Shown here piece by piece: positions 1 to 6,709 of a DNA stretch of 14,852 nt. Source of the stretch: Alphaproteobacteria bacterium (GTDB lineage Bacteria; Pseudomonadota; Alphaproteobacteria; Rhizobiales; Aestuariivirgaceae); the NCBI GenBank assembly GCA_005884715.1, contig VAZZ01000462.1, positions 1-14,852 of the forward strand. Direction: 5' to 3'. The notes below the pieces were generated by a model that was not told the DNA's origin, searched no databases, and saw only the letters and a program-made list of their open reading frames with translations. The position numbers were made by a program, and so were the translations under genes. Position 1 is the first letter of the stretch. Each line of letters opens with the position of its first letter.

Positions 1-199
1 CCGGTCGACCATTCTGCCGCAGTTCGTGGGCCTGACATTCCAGGTTCACAATGGCAACAAGTTCGTGCCGGTTCTCGTGTCGGAAGACATGGTCGGACAC
101 AAGCTCGGTGAGTTCGCGCCGACGCGGATCTTCCACGGCCACAGCGTTGCCGACAAGAAGGCGGCGCCGGCAGCACCTGCTAGGGATGCGAAGAAATGA
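1..199 (+). CDS. rpsS: 30S ribosomal protein S19 (5' end outside window)
   Basis: This is the C-terminal 65 residues of S19, a 30S head protein that forms a complex with S13 near the decoding region and the 16S rRNA 3' domain. Reading in the frame starting at base 2 gives the S19 core, including ILPQFVGLTFQVHNG and the family hallmark MVGHKLGEFAPTR, then HGHSVADKK. After the core comes a short Ala/Pro/Lys tail of about 15 residues, slightly longer than the enterobacterial end. The stop TGA overlaps the rplV start as ATGA (196-199), the usual S10-operon coupling. The start codon lies left of the window. Identification is secure. Confidence 0.96.
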   Translation, partial: RSTILPQFVGLTFQVHNGNKFVPVLVSEDMVGHKLGEFAPTRIFHGHSVADKKAAPAAPARDAKK

Positions 200-576
200 G
201 CAAGAAAGCCAGAAAGCGATCGCTTGCCGACAACGAGGCGCGGGCCGTGACCTGCTCGATTCGGGTTTCGCCGCGCAAGCTCAATGACGTCGCGGCGAGC
301 ATCCGCGGCATGAAGGTCGACAAGGCGCTTGCCGAGCTGACCTTCTCACGCCGTCGTATCGCCGGTACGATCAAGAAGACGCTTGAATCGGCGATCGCCA
401 ATGCCGAGAACAACCATGATCTCGACATCAACCAGTTGGTCGTGGCGGAAGCCCATGTCGGCAAGAACCTAGTCATGAAGCGGTGGACACCGCGCGCACG
501 CGGCCGCGTTGGCCACATACACAAATTCTTCAGCCAGCTGACGATAGTTGTGCGCGAAGTGAAGGAGGCCGCCTGA
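196..576 (+). CDS. rplV: 50S ribosomal protein L22
   Basis: L22 (126 aa) binds several 23S rRNA domains early in assembly, and its extended beta-hairpin lines the peptide exit tunnel. The globular part carries the conserved RVSPRKLN (residues 23-30). The tunnel loop is at about residues 83-105 and includes MKR (94-96), the tripeptide whose deletion gives macrolide resistance in E. coli, followed by WTPRARGR. The start is the ATG overlapping the rpsS stop, with GGGA at 183-186 as ribosome binding site. The 3' end overlaps rpsC as TGATG, so both neighbours are probably translationally coupled. No unusual features were seen. Confidence 0.97.
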   Translation: MSKKARKRSLADNEARAVTCSIRVSPRKLNDVAASIRGMKVDKALAELTFSRRRIAGTIKKTLESAIANAENNHDLDINQLVVAEAHVGKNLVMKRWTPRARGRVGHIHKFFSQLTIVVREVKEAA

Positions 577-1289
577 TGGGTCAGAAAGTCAATCCGATCG
601 GCTTCCGGCTCGGTATCAACCGGACCTGGGATTCGCGCTGGTTCGCCAAAGGCGCTGAATATGGCAAGCTGCTTCATGAAGACATGAAGATCCGCAACTA
701 TCTGAAGGAGCAGCTCAAGCAGGCCGGCGTATCGAAGGTGCTGATCGAGCGTCCGCACAAGAAGTGCCGCGTCACTATCTTCTCGGCACGCCCGGGCGTG
801 GTTATCGGCAAGAAGGGTGCCGATATCGAGAAGCTGCGCAAGAAGGTGGCCGAGATGACAAACTCGGAAGTGCACCTCAACATCGTCGAAGTGCGCAAAC
901 CCGAAACCGATGCGATGCTGGTGGCCGAGAATATCGCCCAGCAGCTCGAGCGCCGGGTCGCGTTCCGCCGCGCCATGAAGCGCGCCGTCCAGTCGGCGCA
1001 ACGCATGGGTGCGGAAGGCATCAAGATCACCTGCGCCGGCCGTCTCGGCGGGGCTGAAATCGCGCGCACCGAGTGGTATCGCGAAGGCCGCGTGCCGCTG
1101 CATACGCTGCGCGCCGATGTCGATTACGGCACGGCGACCGCCATCACCGCCTATGGCACCAATGGCGTCAAGGTGTGGATATTCAAGGGTGAGATCCTCG
1201 AGCACGATCCGATGGCGCAGGACAAGCGCAATGCGGAAAGCCAAGAGGGTCAGCGCCCGCGCCGCGAGCGTGAATCGACGGCGGTCTGA
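576..1289 (+). CDS. rpsC: 30S ribosomal protein S3
   Basis: S3 (237 aa) sits at the mRNA entry channel of the 30S subunit. The N-terminal KH domain has the RNA-binding GKKG loop at residues 78-81. The conserved FRRAMKRA (130-137) carries R131, R132 and K135, the positions linked to mRNA helicase activity in E. coli. The C-terminal domain contains GRLGGAEIARTEWYREGRVP (about 155-174) and ends in a charged, probably disordered tail. The start is ATG 576 rather than the longer open frame to the left: the protein begins MGQKVNPIGFRLG as in the family, and AAGGAGG lies at 562-568, seven bases upstream. Confidence 0.97.
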   Translation: MGQKVNPIGFRLGINRTWDSRWFAKGAEYGKLLHEDMKIRNYLKEQLKQAGVSKVLIERPHKKCRVTIFSARPGVVIGKKGADIEKLRKKVAEMTNSEVHLNIVEVRKPETDAMLVAENIAQQLERRVAFRRAMKRAVQSAQRMGAEGIKITCAGRLGGAEIARTEWYREGRVPLHTLRADVDYGTATAITAYGTNGVKVWIFKGEILEHDPMAQDKRNAESQEGQRPRRERESTAV

Positions 1290-1307
1290 GGATTAAGGTA
1301 ACGAACC

Positions 1308-1721
1308 ATGCTGCAACCGAAACGTACAAAATTCCGCAAGGCCCATAAGGGCCGCATCCATGGCAAAGCGACAAGCTGCGCCAATCTGGATTTTGGCGCC
1401 TTTGGGCTCAAGGCCCAGGAGCCGGAGCGGCTGACGGCGCGCCAAATCGAAGCGGCCCGCCGCGCCCTGACTCGCGGCATGAAGCGTGCCGGGCGCGTCT
1501 GGATCCGCGTCTTCCCGGATGTTCCGGTATCGAAGAAGCCAGCCGAAGTGCGCATGGGTTCGGGCAAGGGTTCGACGGAATACTGGGCCTGCCGGGTCAA
1601 GCCGGGCCGGGTCCTGTTCGAGGTCGACGGCGTCAGCCGTCAGATCGCTGAGGAAGCGCTTGCCCTTGCGGCCGCCAAGCTTCCGATCAAGACGCGCTTC
1701 GTGGCGCGGCTTGGCGAGTGA
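1308..1721 (+). CDS. rplP: 50S ribosomal protein L16
   Basis: L16 (137 aa, one longer than E. coli) binds 23S rRNA next to the A-site tRNA and helps shape the peptidyl transferase region late in assembly. The sequence starts MLQPKRTKFRKAHKGR. It contains KKPAEVRMGSGKGS (76-89), the conserved loop whose arginine (here R82) is the site hydroxylated in E. coli L16, and then EYWACRVKPG. The start is ATG 1308, preceded by TAAGG (1294-1298). It lies 18 bases after rpsC and 14 bases before rpmC. Confidence 0.97.
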   Translation: MLQPKRTKFRKAHKGRIHGKATSCANLDFGAFGLKAQEPERLTARQIEAARRALTRGMKRAGRVWIRVFPDVPVSKKPAEVRMGSGKGSTEYWACRVKPGRVLFEVDGVSRQIAEEALALAAAKLPIKTRFVARLGE

Positions 1722-1735
1722 TGGAGTAAGACGCC

Positions 1736-1936
1736 ATGAAGGCAAGTGACGTGAAGTTGATGACCCCGGATCAGCTCAAGGACGAGCTGCTCAGGCTGAA
1801 GAAAGAGCAGTTCAATCTGCGCTTCCAGAAGGCGACGGGCCAGATCGAGAATACCGCCCGCGTTCGTCAGATCCGCCGCGATATCGCCAGGATCAAGACG
1901 TCGCAGCAGCAGCGCGCCCAGAGCGCGACGAAGTAA
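1736..1936 (+). CDS. rpmC: 50S ribosomal protein L29
   Basis: L29 (66 aa) is a small two-helix protein at the exit of the peptide tunnel, close to L23 and the docking site of trigger factor and SRP. It is recognised by KDELLRLKKEQFNLRFQKAT and the following QIENTARVRQIRRDIARIKT. The predicted structure is an antiparallel coiled coil over most of its length. GGAG at 1723-1726 is the ribosome binding site, nine bases before ATG. It sits between rplP and rpsQ as in all S10 operons. Confidence 0.96.
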   Translation: MKASDVKLMTPDQLKDELLRLKKEQFNLRFQKATGQIENTARVRQIRRDIARIKTSQQQRAQSATK

Positions 1937-1948
1937 CGGAGAGATGTG

Positions 1949-2197
1949 ATGCCGAAACGCGTCCTTGAAGGCGTTGTGGTGAGCGACAAGAACGACAAGA
2001 CCATCGTGGTCAAGGTCGAACGGCGTCTCACACATCCGGTTCTGAAAAAGACCGTGCGTCTGACAAAGAAGTACCATGCGCATGACGAGAAGAATTCCGC
2101 CAAGATCGGCGATGTCGTGCGGATCGAAGAGACCAAGCCGCTATCCAAGCAGAAGCGTTGGCTTCTGCTTGAGAAGGCCGGCGTGGCCAAGGGTTGA
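1949..2197 (+). CDS. rpsQ: 30S ribosomal protein S17
   Basis: S17 (82 aa) is a primary 16S rRNA-binding protein of OB fold, needed early in 30S body assembly. MPKRVLEGVVVSDKNDKT, the VKVERRLTHPVLKK segment and the GDVVRIEETKPLSKQKRW motif are typical. A GTG three bases upstream (1946) is in frame, but ATG 1949 gives the family N-terminus MPKR and lies seven bases after GGAG (1938-1941), so the ATG is chosen. In E. coli this is the last S10-operon gene. Here the next gene follows after 63 bases, the longest gap before secY. Confidence 0.96.
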   Translation: MPKRVLEGVVVSDKNDKTIVVKVERRLTHPVLKKTVRLTKKYHAHDEKNSAKIGDVVRIEETKPLSKQKRWLLLEKAGVAKG

Positions 2198-2260
2198 CGA
2201 TTGGATCGATAAGGGAATTAGGCGCAGGCAAGTTCTGAGCCAGGTAAGACAGGTGAAGCC

Positions 2261-2629
2261 ATGATCCAGCAGGAAACAAATCTCGATGTCGCCGACAATT
2301 CCGGTGCGAAGCGTGTTCAATGCATCAAGGTGCTGGGCGGCTCGAAGCGGAAATATGCCTATGTGGGCGATGTCATCGTCGTTTCGGTCAAGGATGCCAT
2401 TCCGCGCGGTCGCGTCAAGAAGGGCAACGTGATGAAGGCCATCGTCGTCAGGACGGCGAAGGATATCCGCCGCGCCGACGGATCGGTCATCCGTTTCGAT
2501 CGCAATGCGGCGGTGCTGATCAATGCCCAGGGTGAGCCGGTCGGCACCCGTATTTTCGGACCGGTGCCGCGCGAATTGCGCGCCAAGAACCAGATGAAGA
2601 TCATTTCGCTGGCACCGGAGGTGCTTTGA
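2261..2629 (+). CDS. rplN: 50S ribosomal protein L14
   Basis: L14 (122 aa, the standard length) binds 23S rRNA at the subunit interface and forms intersubunit bridges with 16S rRNA. It is also the docking site of the silencing factor RsfS. It begins MIQQETNLDVADNSGAKR and contains the signature around GDVIVVSVKDAIPRG, then the conserved end VPRELRAKNQMKIISLAPEVL (last residues about 102-122). AGGTG (2251-2255) precedes the ATG. It is the first gene of the spc set. Its stop overlaps rplX as TGATG. Confidence 0.97.
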   Translation: MIQQETNLDVADNSGAKRVQCIKVLGGSKRKYAYVGDVIVVSVKDAIPRGRVKKGNVMKAIVVRTAKDIRRADGSVIRFDRNAAVLINAQGEPVGTRIFGPVPRELRAKNQMKIISLAPEVL

Positions 2630-2952
2630 TGGCGTTGAAACTTAAAATCCGCATGGGCGACAAAGTCGTCGTCCGCACCGGCCGCGACAAGGGCAAGGTC
2701 GGCGAGGTGCTGCGCGTCTATCCGGAGGACAATCGCGCCCTGGTCCAGGGAGTGAATGTCGTCCGCAAGCATCAAAAGCAGACGGCGGGCCAGGAAGGCG
2801 GCATCGTCTCCAAGGAGATGCCTATCCATATTTCGAACATCGCGCTGCGCGATCCCAAGGACGGCAAGGCGACCAAGGTCGGCTACAAGGTTCTGAAGGA
2901 CGGCAAGAAGGTGCGGTTCGCCAGGAATTCCGGAGAAGTGATCGATGGCTGA
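2629..2952 (+). CDS. rplX: 50S ribosomal protein L24
   Basis: L24 (107 aa) starts 50S assembly by binding the 5' end of 23S rRNA, and later lies near the tunnel exit. The KOW motif is at residues 10-30 (GDKVVVRTGRDKGKVGEVL), followed by VQGVNVVRKHQK and the central PIHISNIAL. The start is ATG 2629, overlapping the rplN stop, with a strong GGAGGTG at 2617-2623. A TTG one codon upstream is in frame but too close to the binding site. The last 8 bases overlap rplE (ATGGCTGA). Confidence 0.96.
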   Translation: MALKLKIRMGDKVVVRTGRDKGKVGEVLRVYPEDNRALVQGVNVVRKHQKQTAGQEGGIVSKEMPIHISNIALRDPKDGKATKVGYKVLKDGKKVRFARNSGEVIDG

Positions 2953-3520
2953 GAAATACACGCCGCGGCTGCGCCAGCAGTATGACGAAGTCATCGTCAA
3001 GAAGCTGATCGAGCAGTTCGGTTACAAGAACGCGATGGAAGTGCCGAAGCTCGACAAAATCGTGCTGAATATGGGCATTGGCGAAGCGACGGCTGATTCC
3101 AAGCTGGTGCCGGTCGCAGCTGCCGAATTGGAGAAGATCGCCGGCCAGAAGGTGGTGATCACCAAGGCCCGCAAGGCGATCGCGACCTTCAAGATCCGCG
3201 AGAATCTCGCCATCGGCGCCAAGGTCACCTTGCGCAAGACCCGCATGTACGAATTCCTCGACCGGCTGATCACCATCGCGCTGCCGCGTGTGCGCGACTT
3301 CCGCGGCCTGTCGTCCACCAGCTTCGACGGCCATGGCAACTACGCCATGGGCATCAAGGAGCACCTCATTTTCCCGGAGATCGATTACGACAAGATCGAT
3401 CGTGTATGGGGTCTCGATGTGATCGTCTGCACCACGGCCAAGTCGGATGACGAAGCGCGTGCGCTGCTCGAAGCGTTTAATTTCCCGTTCCGCAAGTCTG
3501 CCCGCAGGCAGGCAGCGTAA
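2945..3520 (+). CDS. rplE: 50S ribosomal protein L5
   Basis: L5 (191 aa, about 12 longer than E. coli) binds 5S rRNA in the central protuberance and contacts P-site tRNA and S13 through bridge B1b. Conserved parts are VPKLDKIVLNMGIGEA (33-48), GQKVVITKARKAIATFKIRE (67-86), GAKVTLR, and RDFRGLSSTSFDGHGNYAMG. The family end with ALLEAFNFPF is intact. It starts inside rplX (8-base overlap) with GGAG at 2932-2935. The extra length is at the termini, as is usual in alphaproteobacteria. Confidence 0.97.
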   Translation: MAEKYTPRLRQQYDEVIVKKLIEQFGYKNAMEVPKLDKIVLNMGIGEATADSKLVPVAAAELEKIAGQKVVITKARKAIATFKIRENLAIGAKVTLRKTRMYEFLDRLITIALPRVRDFRGLSSTSFDGHGNYAMGIKEHLIFPEIDYDKIDRVWGLDVIVCTTAKSDDEARALLEAFNFPFRKSARRQAA

Positions 3521-3547
3521 TGGTCATGATGAACTGAGGTAGCCCAG

Positions 3548-3853
3548 ATGGCGAAGAAGAGCTCGGTTGAGAAGAACGAAAAGCGGCGCAAGCTGGCGAA
3601 GAAATTCGCCGCCAAGCGCGCGCGTCTCAAGGCGATCACGAAGAACCAGGCGCTTTCGATGGAAGAGCGTTTTGCGGCGCAGCTGAAGCTTGCCGTACTG
3701 CCGCGCAACTCGGCGCCGAACCGTATTCGCAACCGTTGTGAACTGACTGGGCGTCCGCGCGCCTATTATCGCAAAGTGAAAATGTCGCGCATGGCTTTGC
3801 GTGAGCTTGGCAACAAAGGCCTGATCCCGGGCCTGGTCAAGTCGAGCTGGTAA
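3548..3853 (+). CDS. rpsN: 30S ribosomal protein S14, long zinc-free type
   Basis: S14 (101 aa) binds the 3' domain of 16S rRNA in the 30S head and joins assembly late. It is the long form: a helical N-terminal part rich in Lys/Arg, then LPRNSAPNRIRNRCELTGRP and the end LGNKGLIPGLVKSSW. Only one cysteine is present (in RNRCELTGR), so the four-cysteine zinc ribbon of the short form is absent. This is the expected form for the spc copy in proteobacteria and implies no zinc need. GAGGT at 3536-3540 precedes ATG by seven bases. Confidence 0.97.
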   Translation: MAKKSSVEKNEKRRKLAKKFAAKRARLKAITKNQALSMEERFAAQLKLAVLPRNSAPNRIRNRCELTGRPRAYYRKVKMSRMALRELGNKGLIPGLVKSSW

Positions 3854-3883
3854 TCGAGGCGGACGGAGAAGGAGAACAGGCAA

Positions 3884-4282
3884 ATGAGCTTTACCGATCC
3901 GATCGGCGACATGCTGGCTCGCATCCGCAATGCGCAGGAGCGCGGCAAGTCGAAAGTGACCACGCCGGCATCGAAGCTGCGCGAGCGCGTGCTTGGCGTG
4001 CTGCAGCAGGAAGGTTACATCCGCGGCTTCGCCACTGTCCAGCATGACGGCGGCAAGGCGGAGATCGAAATCGAGCTGAAATATTTCGATGGCGCTCCGG
4101 TGATCCACGAGATCCAGCGGGTGTCGAAGCCGTCGCGCCGGGTCTATGTCTCGGTCGATGGCATTCCGACCGTGTTCAATGGGCTCGGGGTCTCCATTCT
4201 TTCGACGCCGAAAGGCGTCATGTCGGATGCGGAAGCGCGGGCCCAGAATGTGGGCGGCGAAGTGCTCTGCACCGTATTCTGA
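3884..4282 (+). CDS. rpsH: 30S ribosomal protein S8
   Basis: S8 (132 aa) binds helix 21 of the 16S rRNA central domain and is a main organiser of the platform. In E. coli it is also the translational repressor of the spc operon. The start MSFTDPIGDMLARIRNAQ and the C-terminal block GVSILSTPKGVMSDAEAR with NVGGEVLCTVF are diagnostic. AAGGAG at 3869-3874 is a strong binding site. I could not recognise an S8-binding mRNA site resembling the E. coli one in the preceding rplX-rplE region by eye, so autoregulation here is only inferred from the family. Confidence 0.97.
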   Translation: MSFTDPIGDMLARIRNAQERGKSKVTTPASKLRERVLGVLQQEGYIRGFATVQHDGGKAEIEIELKYFDGAPVIHEIQRVSKPSRRVYVSVDGIPTVFNGLGVSILSTPKGVMSDAEARAQNVGGEVLCTVF

Positions 4283-4292
4283 GGACTGAACG

Positions 4293-4826
4293 ATGTCGCG
4301 CATTGGCAAAAAAGCTGTCTCGGTTCCGACGGGTGTCACCGTCGACCTCGCCGGGCAAAATATCTCGGTCAAGGGGCCGAAGGGCGAACTCAAATTCGCG
4401 CTGGTCGAACATGTGCTGGCCAAGTTCGAAGGTGGCAAGATCGCGGTCAATCCTCGCGATCAGACGAAGCTCGCCCGCTCGTGCTGGGGCATGTCGCGCA
4501 CCATGATCTCGAACATGATCAAGGGCGTGACCCAGGGCTATTCGCGCTCGCTCGAGATCAACGGCGTCGGCTATCGCGCCAACGTCCAGGGTAAGATCCT
4601 GCAGCTCAATCTCGGCTACAGCCACGATGTCAATTATCCAATCCCCGAGGGCATCGAGATCAAGACGCCGAAGCCGACCGAGATCACCGTCACCGGCATC
4701 GACAAGCAGCGCGTCGGTCAGGTCGCTGCCGAAATTCGCGATTTTCGCGGTCCTGAGCCCTATAAGGGCAAGGGGATCAAGTACTCAGACGAACGCATCT
4801 TCCGCAAGGAAGGCAAGAAGAAATAA
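4293..4826 (+). CDS. rplF: 50S ribosomal protein L6
   Basis: L6 (177 aa, the same length as E. coli) binds 23S rRNA near the sarcin-ricin loop and factor-binding site. It consists of two similar alpha/beta domains, at about 1-82 (MSRIGKKAVSVPTGV...) and 83-177. The second domain holds the family signature with GPEPYKGKGIKYSDE near residues 153-167. It ends with a basic RKEGKKK. GAGGA (4281-4285) overlaps the rpsH stop and lies seven bases before ATG, so the two genes are closely coupled. Confidence 0.97.
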   Translation: MSRIGKKAVSVPTGVTVDLAGQNISVKGPKGELKFALVEHVLAKFEGGKIAVNPRDQTKLARSCWGMSRTMISNMIKGVTQGYSRSLEINGVGYRANVQGKILQLNLGYSHDVNYPIPEGIEIKTPKPTEITVTGIDKQRVGQVAAEIRDFRGPEPYKGKGIKYSDERIFRKEGKKK

Positions 4827-4837
4827 CGGGTGTCACT

Positions 4838-5200
4838 ATGGCTTCCAAGCTCGTAAAAATGGAATTCCGGCGGTCGCGGGTGCGCAAGGCGCTCAGGGCG
4901 GCCGGCAAGTTGCGGCCACGCCTTTCGGTGTTCCGTTCGGCGAAAAACATCTATGCCCAGGTCATCGACGATCAGCGCGGGATGACCCTAGCCGCGGCTT
5001 CGACGCTCGAAGAGGGCTTTAAGAAGGGCGGCAAGACGGGCGCCGACAAGGACGCAGCGGCGGCGATCGGCAAGCTGATTGCCGAACGTGCTGTGAAGGC
5101 CGGCATCGAGACCGTCGTCTTCGACCGCGGTGCGTATCTTTATCATGGCCGCGTCAAGGCGCTGGCCGATGGAGCCCGCGAAGGCGGTCTCAAGTTCTAA
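4838..5200 (+). CDS. rplR: 50S ribosomal protein L18
   Basis: L18 (120 aa) binds 5S rRNA together with L5 and L25 and anchors it in the central protuberance. The basic N-terminal arm (RRSRVRKALRA) is followed by the core RPRLSVFRSAKNIYAQVIDD and the end with VVFDRGAYLYHGRVKALADG and GGLKF, all family hallmarks. The binding site upstream is weak (GGGTG), with 11 bases between the rplF stop and this ATG, so translation may depend on coupling to rplF. Confidence 0.96.
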   Translation: MASKLVKMEFRRSRVRKALRAAGKLRPRLSVFRSAKNIYAQVIDDQRGMTLAAASTLEEGFKKGGKTGADKDAAAAIGKLIAERAVKAGIETVVFDRGAYLYHGRVKALADGAREGGLKF

Positions 5201-5222
5201 TCGTTTCGAGGAGCAGGCAGAC

Positions 5223-5786
5223 ATGGCACCAAGGGAACACGGCGGAGATCGCGGCAAGGACCGCGATGATCGGGATTCCGAGTTTCTCGATAAACTCGTG
5301 CATATCAACCGTGTCGCCAAGGTCGTGAAGGGCGGCAAACGCTTCGGCTTTGCCGCACTTGTCGTCGTCGGCGATCAGAAGGGCCGCGTCGGTTTCGGCC
5401 ATGGCAAGGCGCGCGAAGTGCCGGAAGCCGTGCGCAAGGCGACCGAAAGCGCCAAGCGTGGCCTGGTCCGCGTGCCGCTGCGGGAAGGCCGCACGTTGCA
5501 TCACGATGTCGACGGGCGCTGGGGTGCGGGCAAGGTGGTGCTGCGTTCGGCTCCTCCGGGCACCGGCATCATCGCCGGCGGTCCGATGCGCGCGGTTTTC
5601 GAATCGCTCGGCATGCAGGACGTCGTGGCCAAGTCGAAGGGCTCTTCCAACCCCTATAACATGGTGCGCGCCACGTTTGATGCGCTGAAGAAGCAGGCGA
5701 GCCCGCGCGCGGTTGCCGCACGTCGCGGCAAGAAAGTCTCTGATATCCTTTCCCGCCGCCGCGACCAGGATGCGACGGCCGAGTAA
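5223..5786 (+). CDS. rpsE: 30S ribosomal protein S5
   Basis: S5 (187 aa) sits at the mRNA entry site with S3 and S4 and affects decoding accuracy. The double-stranded-RNA-binding-like N-domain covers about residues 20-85 (EFLDKLVHINRVAKVVKGGK, then RVGFGHGKA). The C-domain contains RSAPPGTGIIAGGPMRAVFE. An Asp/Arg-rich stretch at residues 8-19 precedes the domain. The start is ATG 5223, nine bases after GAGGAG (5208-5213). The open frame runs further left inside rplR but has no binding site there and would add unrelated residues. Confidence 0.97.
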   Translation: MAPREHGGDRGKDRDDRDSEFLDKLVHINRVAKVVKGGKRFGFAALVVVGDQKGRVGFGHGKAREVPEAVRKATESAKRGLVRVPLREGRTLHHDVDGRWGAGKVVLRSAPPGTGIIAGGPMRAVFESLGMQDVVAKSKGSSNPYNMVRATFDALKKQASPRAVAARRGKKVSDILSRRRDQDATAE

Positions 5787-5798
5787 TCAGGTGTGAGC

Positions 5799-5993
5799 AT
5801 GGCGAAAGCAAAAACAGACAAGACCCTTACGGTCGAACAGATCTACAGCCCGGCGCGCCGTCCAGCCGACCAGCGTGCGACGTTGATCGGCCTTGGCCTC
5901 AACAAGCGCCACAAGCGCAGCACCTTGCAGGATACGCCTGCGGTTCGCGGCATGATCGCCAAGGTCCAGCACCTTGTGCGCGTCGTCGAGTAA
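5799..5993 (+). CDS. rpmD: 50S ribosomal protein L30
   Basis: L30 (64 aa) is a small 23S rRNA-binding protein of the large subunit. The body YSPARRPADQRATLIGLGLN and the end TPAVRGMIAKVQHLVRVVE match the bacterial family. An in-frame GTG at 5793 would add two residues, but AGGTG (5789-5793) fits the ATG at 5799 (spacing five), so the ATG is chosen. It lies between rpsE (12 bases) and rplO (12 bases). Confidence 0.95.
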   Translation: MAKAKTDKTLTVEQIYSPARRPADQRATLIGLGLNKRHKRSTLQDTPAVRGMIAKVQHLVRVVE

Positions 5994-6005
5994 AGGATAC
6001 GTGCG

Positions 6006-6647
6006 ATGAGACTCAATCAGATTTCCGACAATGAAGGCGCCAGGCGCCCGCGCAAACGTCTCGGCCGCGGTATAGGCTCGGGGCTCGGCAAGACGGCCGG
6101 GCGCGGCGGCAAGGGCCAGACCGCACGTTCGGGCGGCGCCAAGGCGGGCTTCGAAGGCGGCCAGATGCCGATCTACCGGCGCCTGCCCAAGCGCGGCTTC
6201 AACAATCCGTTCCCGGTCAAGTATAACGAGATCAATCTCGACCGCATCCAACAGGCAGTCGATGCCAAGACGCTCGACGCCGCGTCACCGATCACACTCG
6301 AAGCGCTGGCCAAGGCCGGGATCGTGTCAAAGGCCCGTGCCGGTCTGCGCCTGCTCGGCCGGGGCGAACTGAAGTCCAAGCTCGCCTTTGAAGTGCACCA
6401 CGCCTCGAAAGGCGCCATCGCCGCGGTCGAAAAGGCCGGCGGCAGCGTCAAGGTCCTGAAGCCGGCAAAGCCCGAGGCAGAGCACGCGAAGGAAGCCAAG
6501 CCGGCCAAGCCGGATGCCAAGGCTCCCAAGCAGGACGCCAAGGCACCGAAGGAAACCAAGGCGCCCAAGGAAGCCAAGGCGGCGAAGCAGGATGAAAAGC
6601 CTGCCGCGAAAGCCAAGAAAGAAGAGAAGCCTGCGAAGTCGAAGTGA
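6006..6647 (+). CDS. rplO: 50S ribosomal protein L15 with long Lys/Ala/Pro C-terminal tail
   Basis: L15 (213 aa, against 144 in E. coli) binds 23S rRNA late in 50S assembly. Residues 1-151 are a normal L15: MRLNQISDNEGARRPRKRLG, the glycine-rich signature (20-53) with GQMPIYRRLPKRGFNN, and the C-terminal fold with GGSVKVLKP. Residues 152-213 are an unusual low-complexity tail of 62 residues (20 Lys, 17 Ala, 9 Pro, 8 Glu), built partly from a seven-residue unit DAKAPK(Q/E) at 170-183 and degenerate copies to about 195. The tail is in frame with an unbroken core and uses GC-rich codons like its neighbours. Start ATG 6006 follows AAAGGA (5992-5997). The identity is certain; the role of the tail is unknown. 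Confidence 0.96.
   Translation: MRLNQISDNEGARRPRKRLGRGIGSGLGKTAGRGGKGQTARSGGAKAGFEGGQMPIYRRLPKRGFNNPFPVKYNEINLDRIQQAVDAKTLDAASPITLEALAKAGIVSKARAGLRLLGRGELKSKLAFEVHHASKGAIAAVEKAGGSVKVLKPAKPEAEHAKEAKPAKPDAKAPKQDAKAPKETKAPKEAKAAKQDEKPAAKAKKEEKPAKSK
6459..6644 (+). repeat. Low-complexity repeat region encoding the L15 tail
   Basis: These bases encode residues 152-213 of L15. Two clear 21-base units (DAKAPKQ, DAKAPKE, from about 6513) are followed by shortened copies (TKAPKE, AKAAKQ). The codons for the same residue differ between units (GCT/GCA/GCG, CCC/CCG), so the DNA repeats have diverged while the amino-acid pattern is kept. This is consistent with an old slippage expansion under selection for composition. 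The GAA/AAG/GCC-rich strand is strongly purine biased. Confidence 0.7.
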
Positions 6648-6709
6648 GGTTGCGGGCGCTGGCCCGGCACCCCATTTAGGGGATTTGGGTCGGGTCTTGA
6701 GGAAAGCAC

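Noticed and set aside
180..1244. Long open frame on the - strand (354 codons) opposite rplV-rpsC
   Set aside because: Antisense to two certain ribosomal genes; its product has no recognisable family, and such frames are a common by-product of GC-rich codon use.
2194..2222. Possible promoter of the spc genes (TTGACG at the rpsQ stop)
   Set aside because: The -35-like element is good, but the bases 16-18 positions downstream (GAATTA, ATTAGG) do not fit a -10, so no promoter is called in the 63-base rpsQ-rplN gap.
3524..4450. 308-codon - strand open frame opposite rpsN-rpsH-rplF
   Set aside because: It crosses three conserved genes antisense, has no ribosome binding site context and no family features.
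6670..6682. CCCC-ATTTA-GGGG hairpin between rplO and secY
   Set aside because: Only four pairs and no T run; too weak to call a terminator or attenuator.
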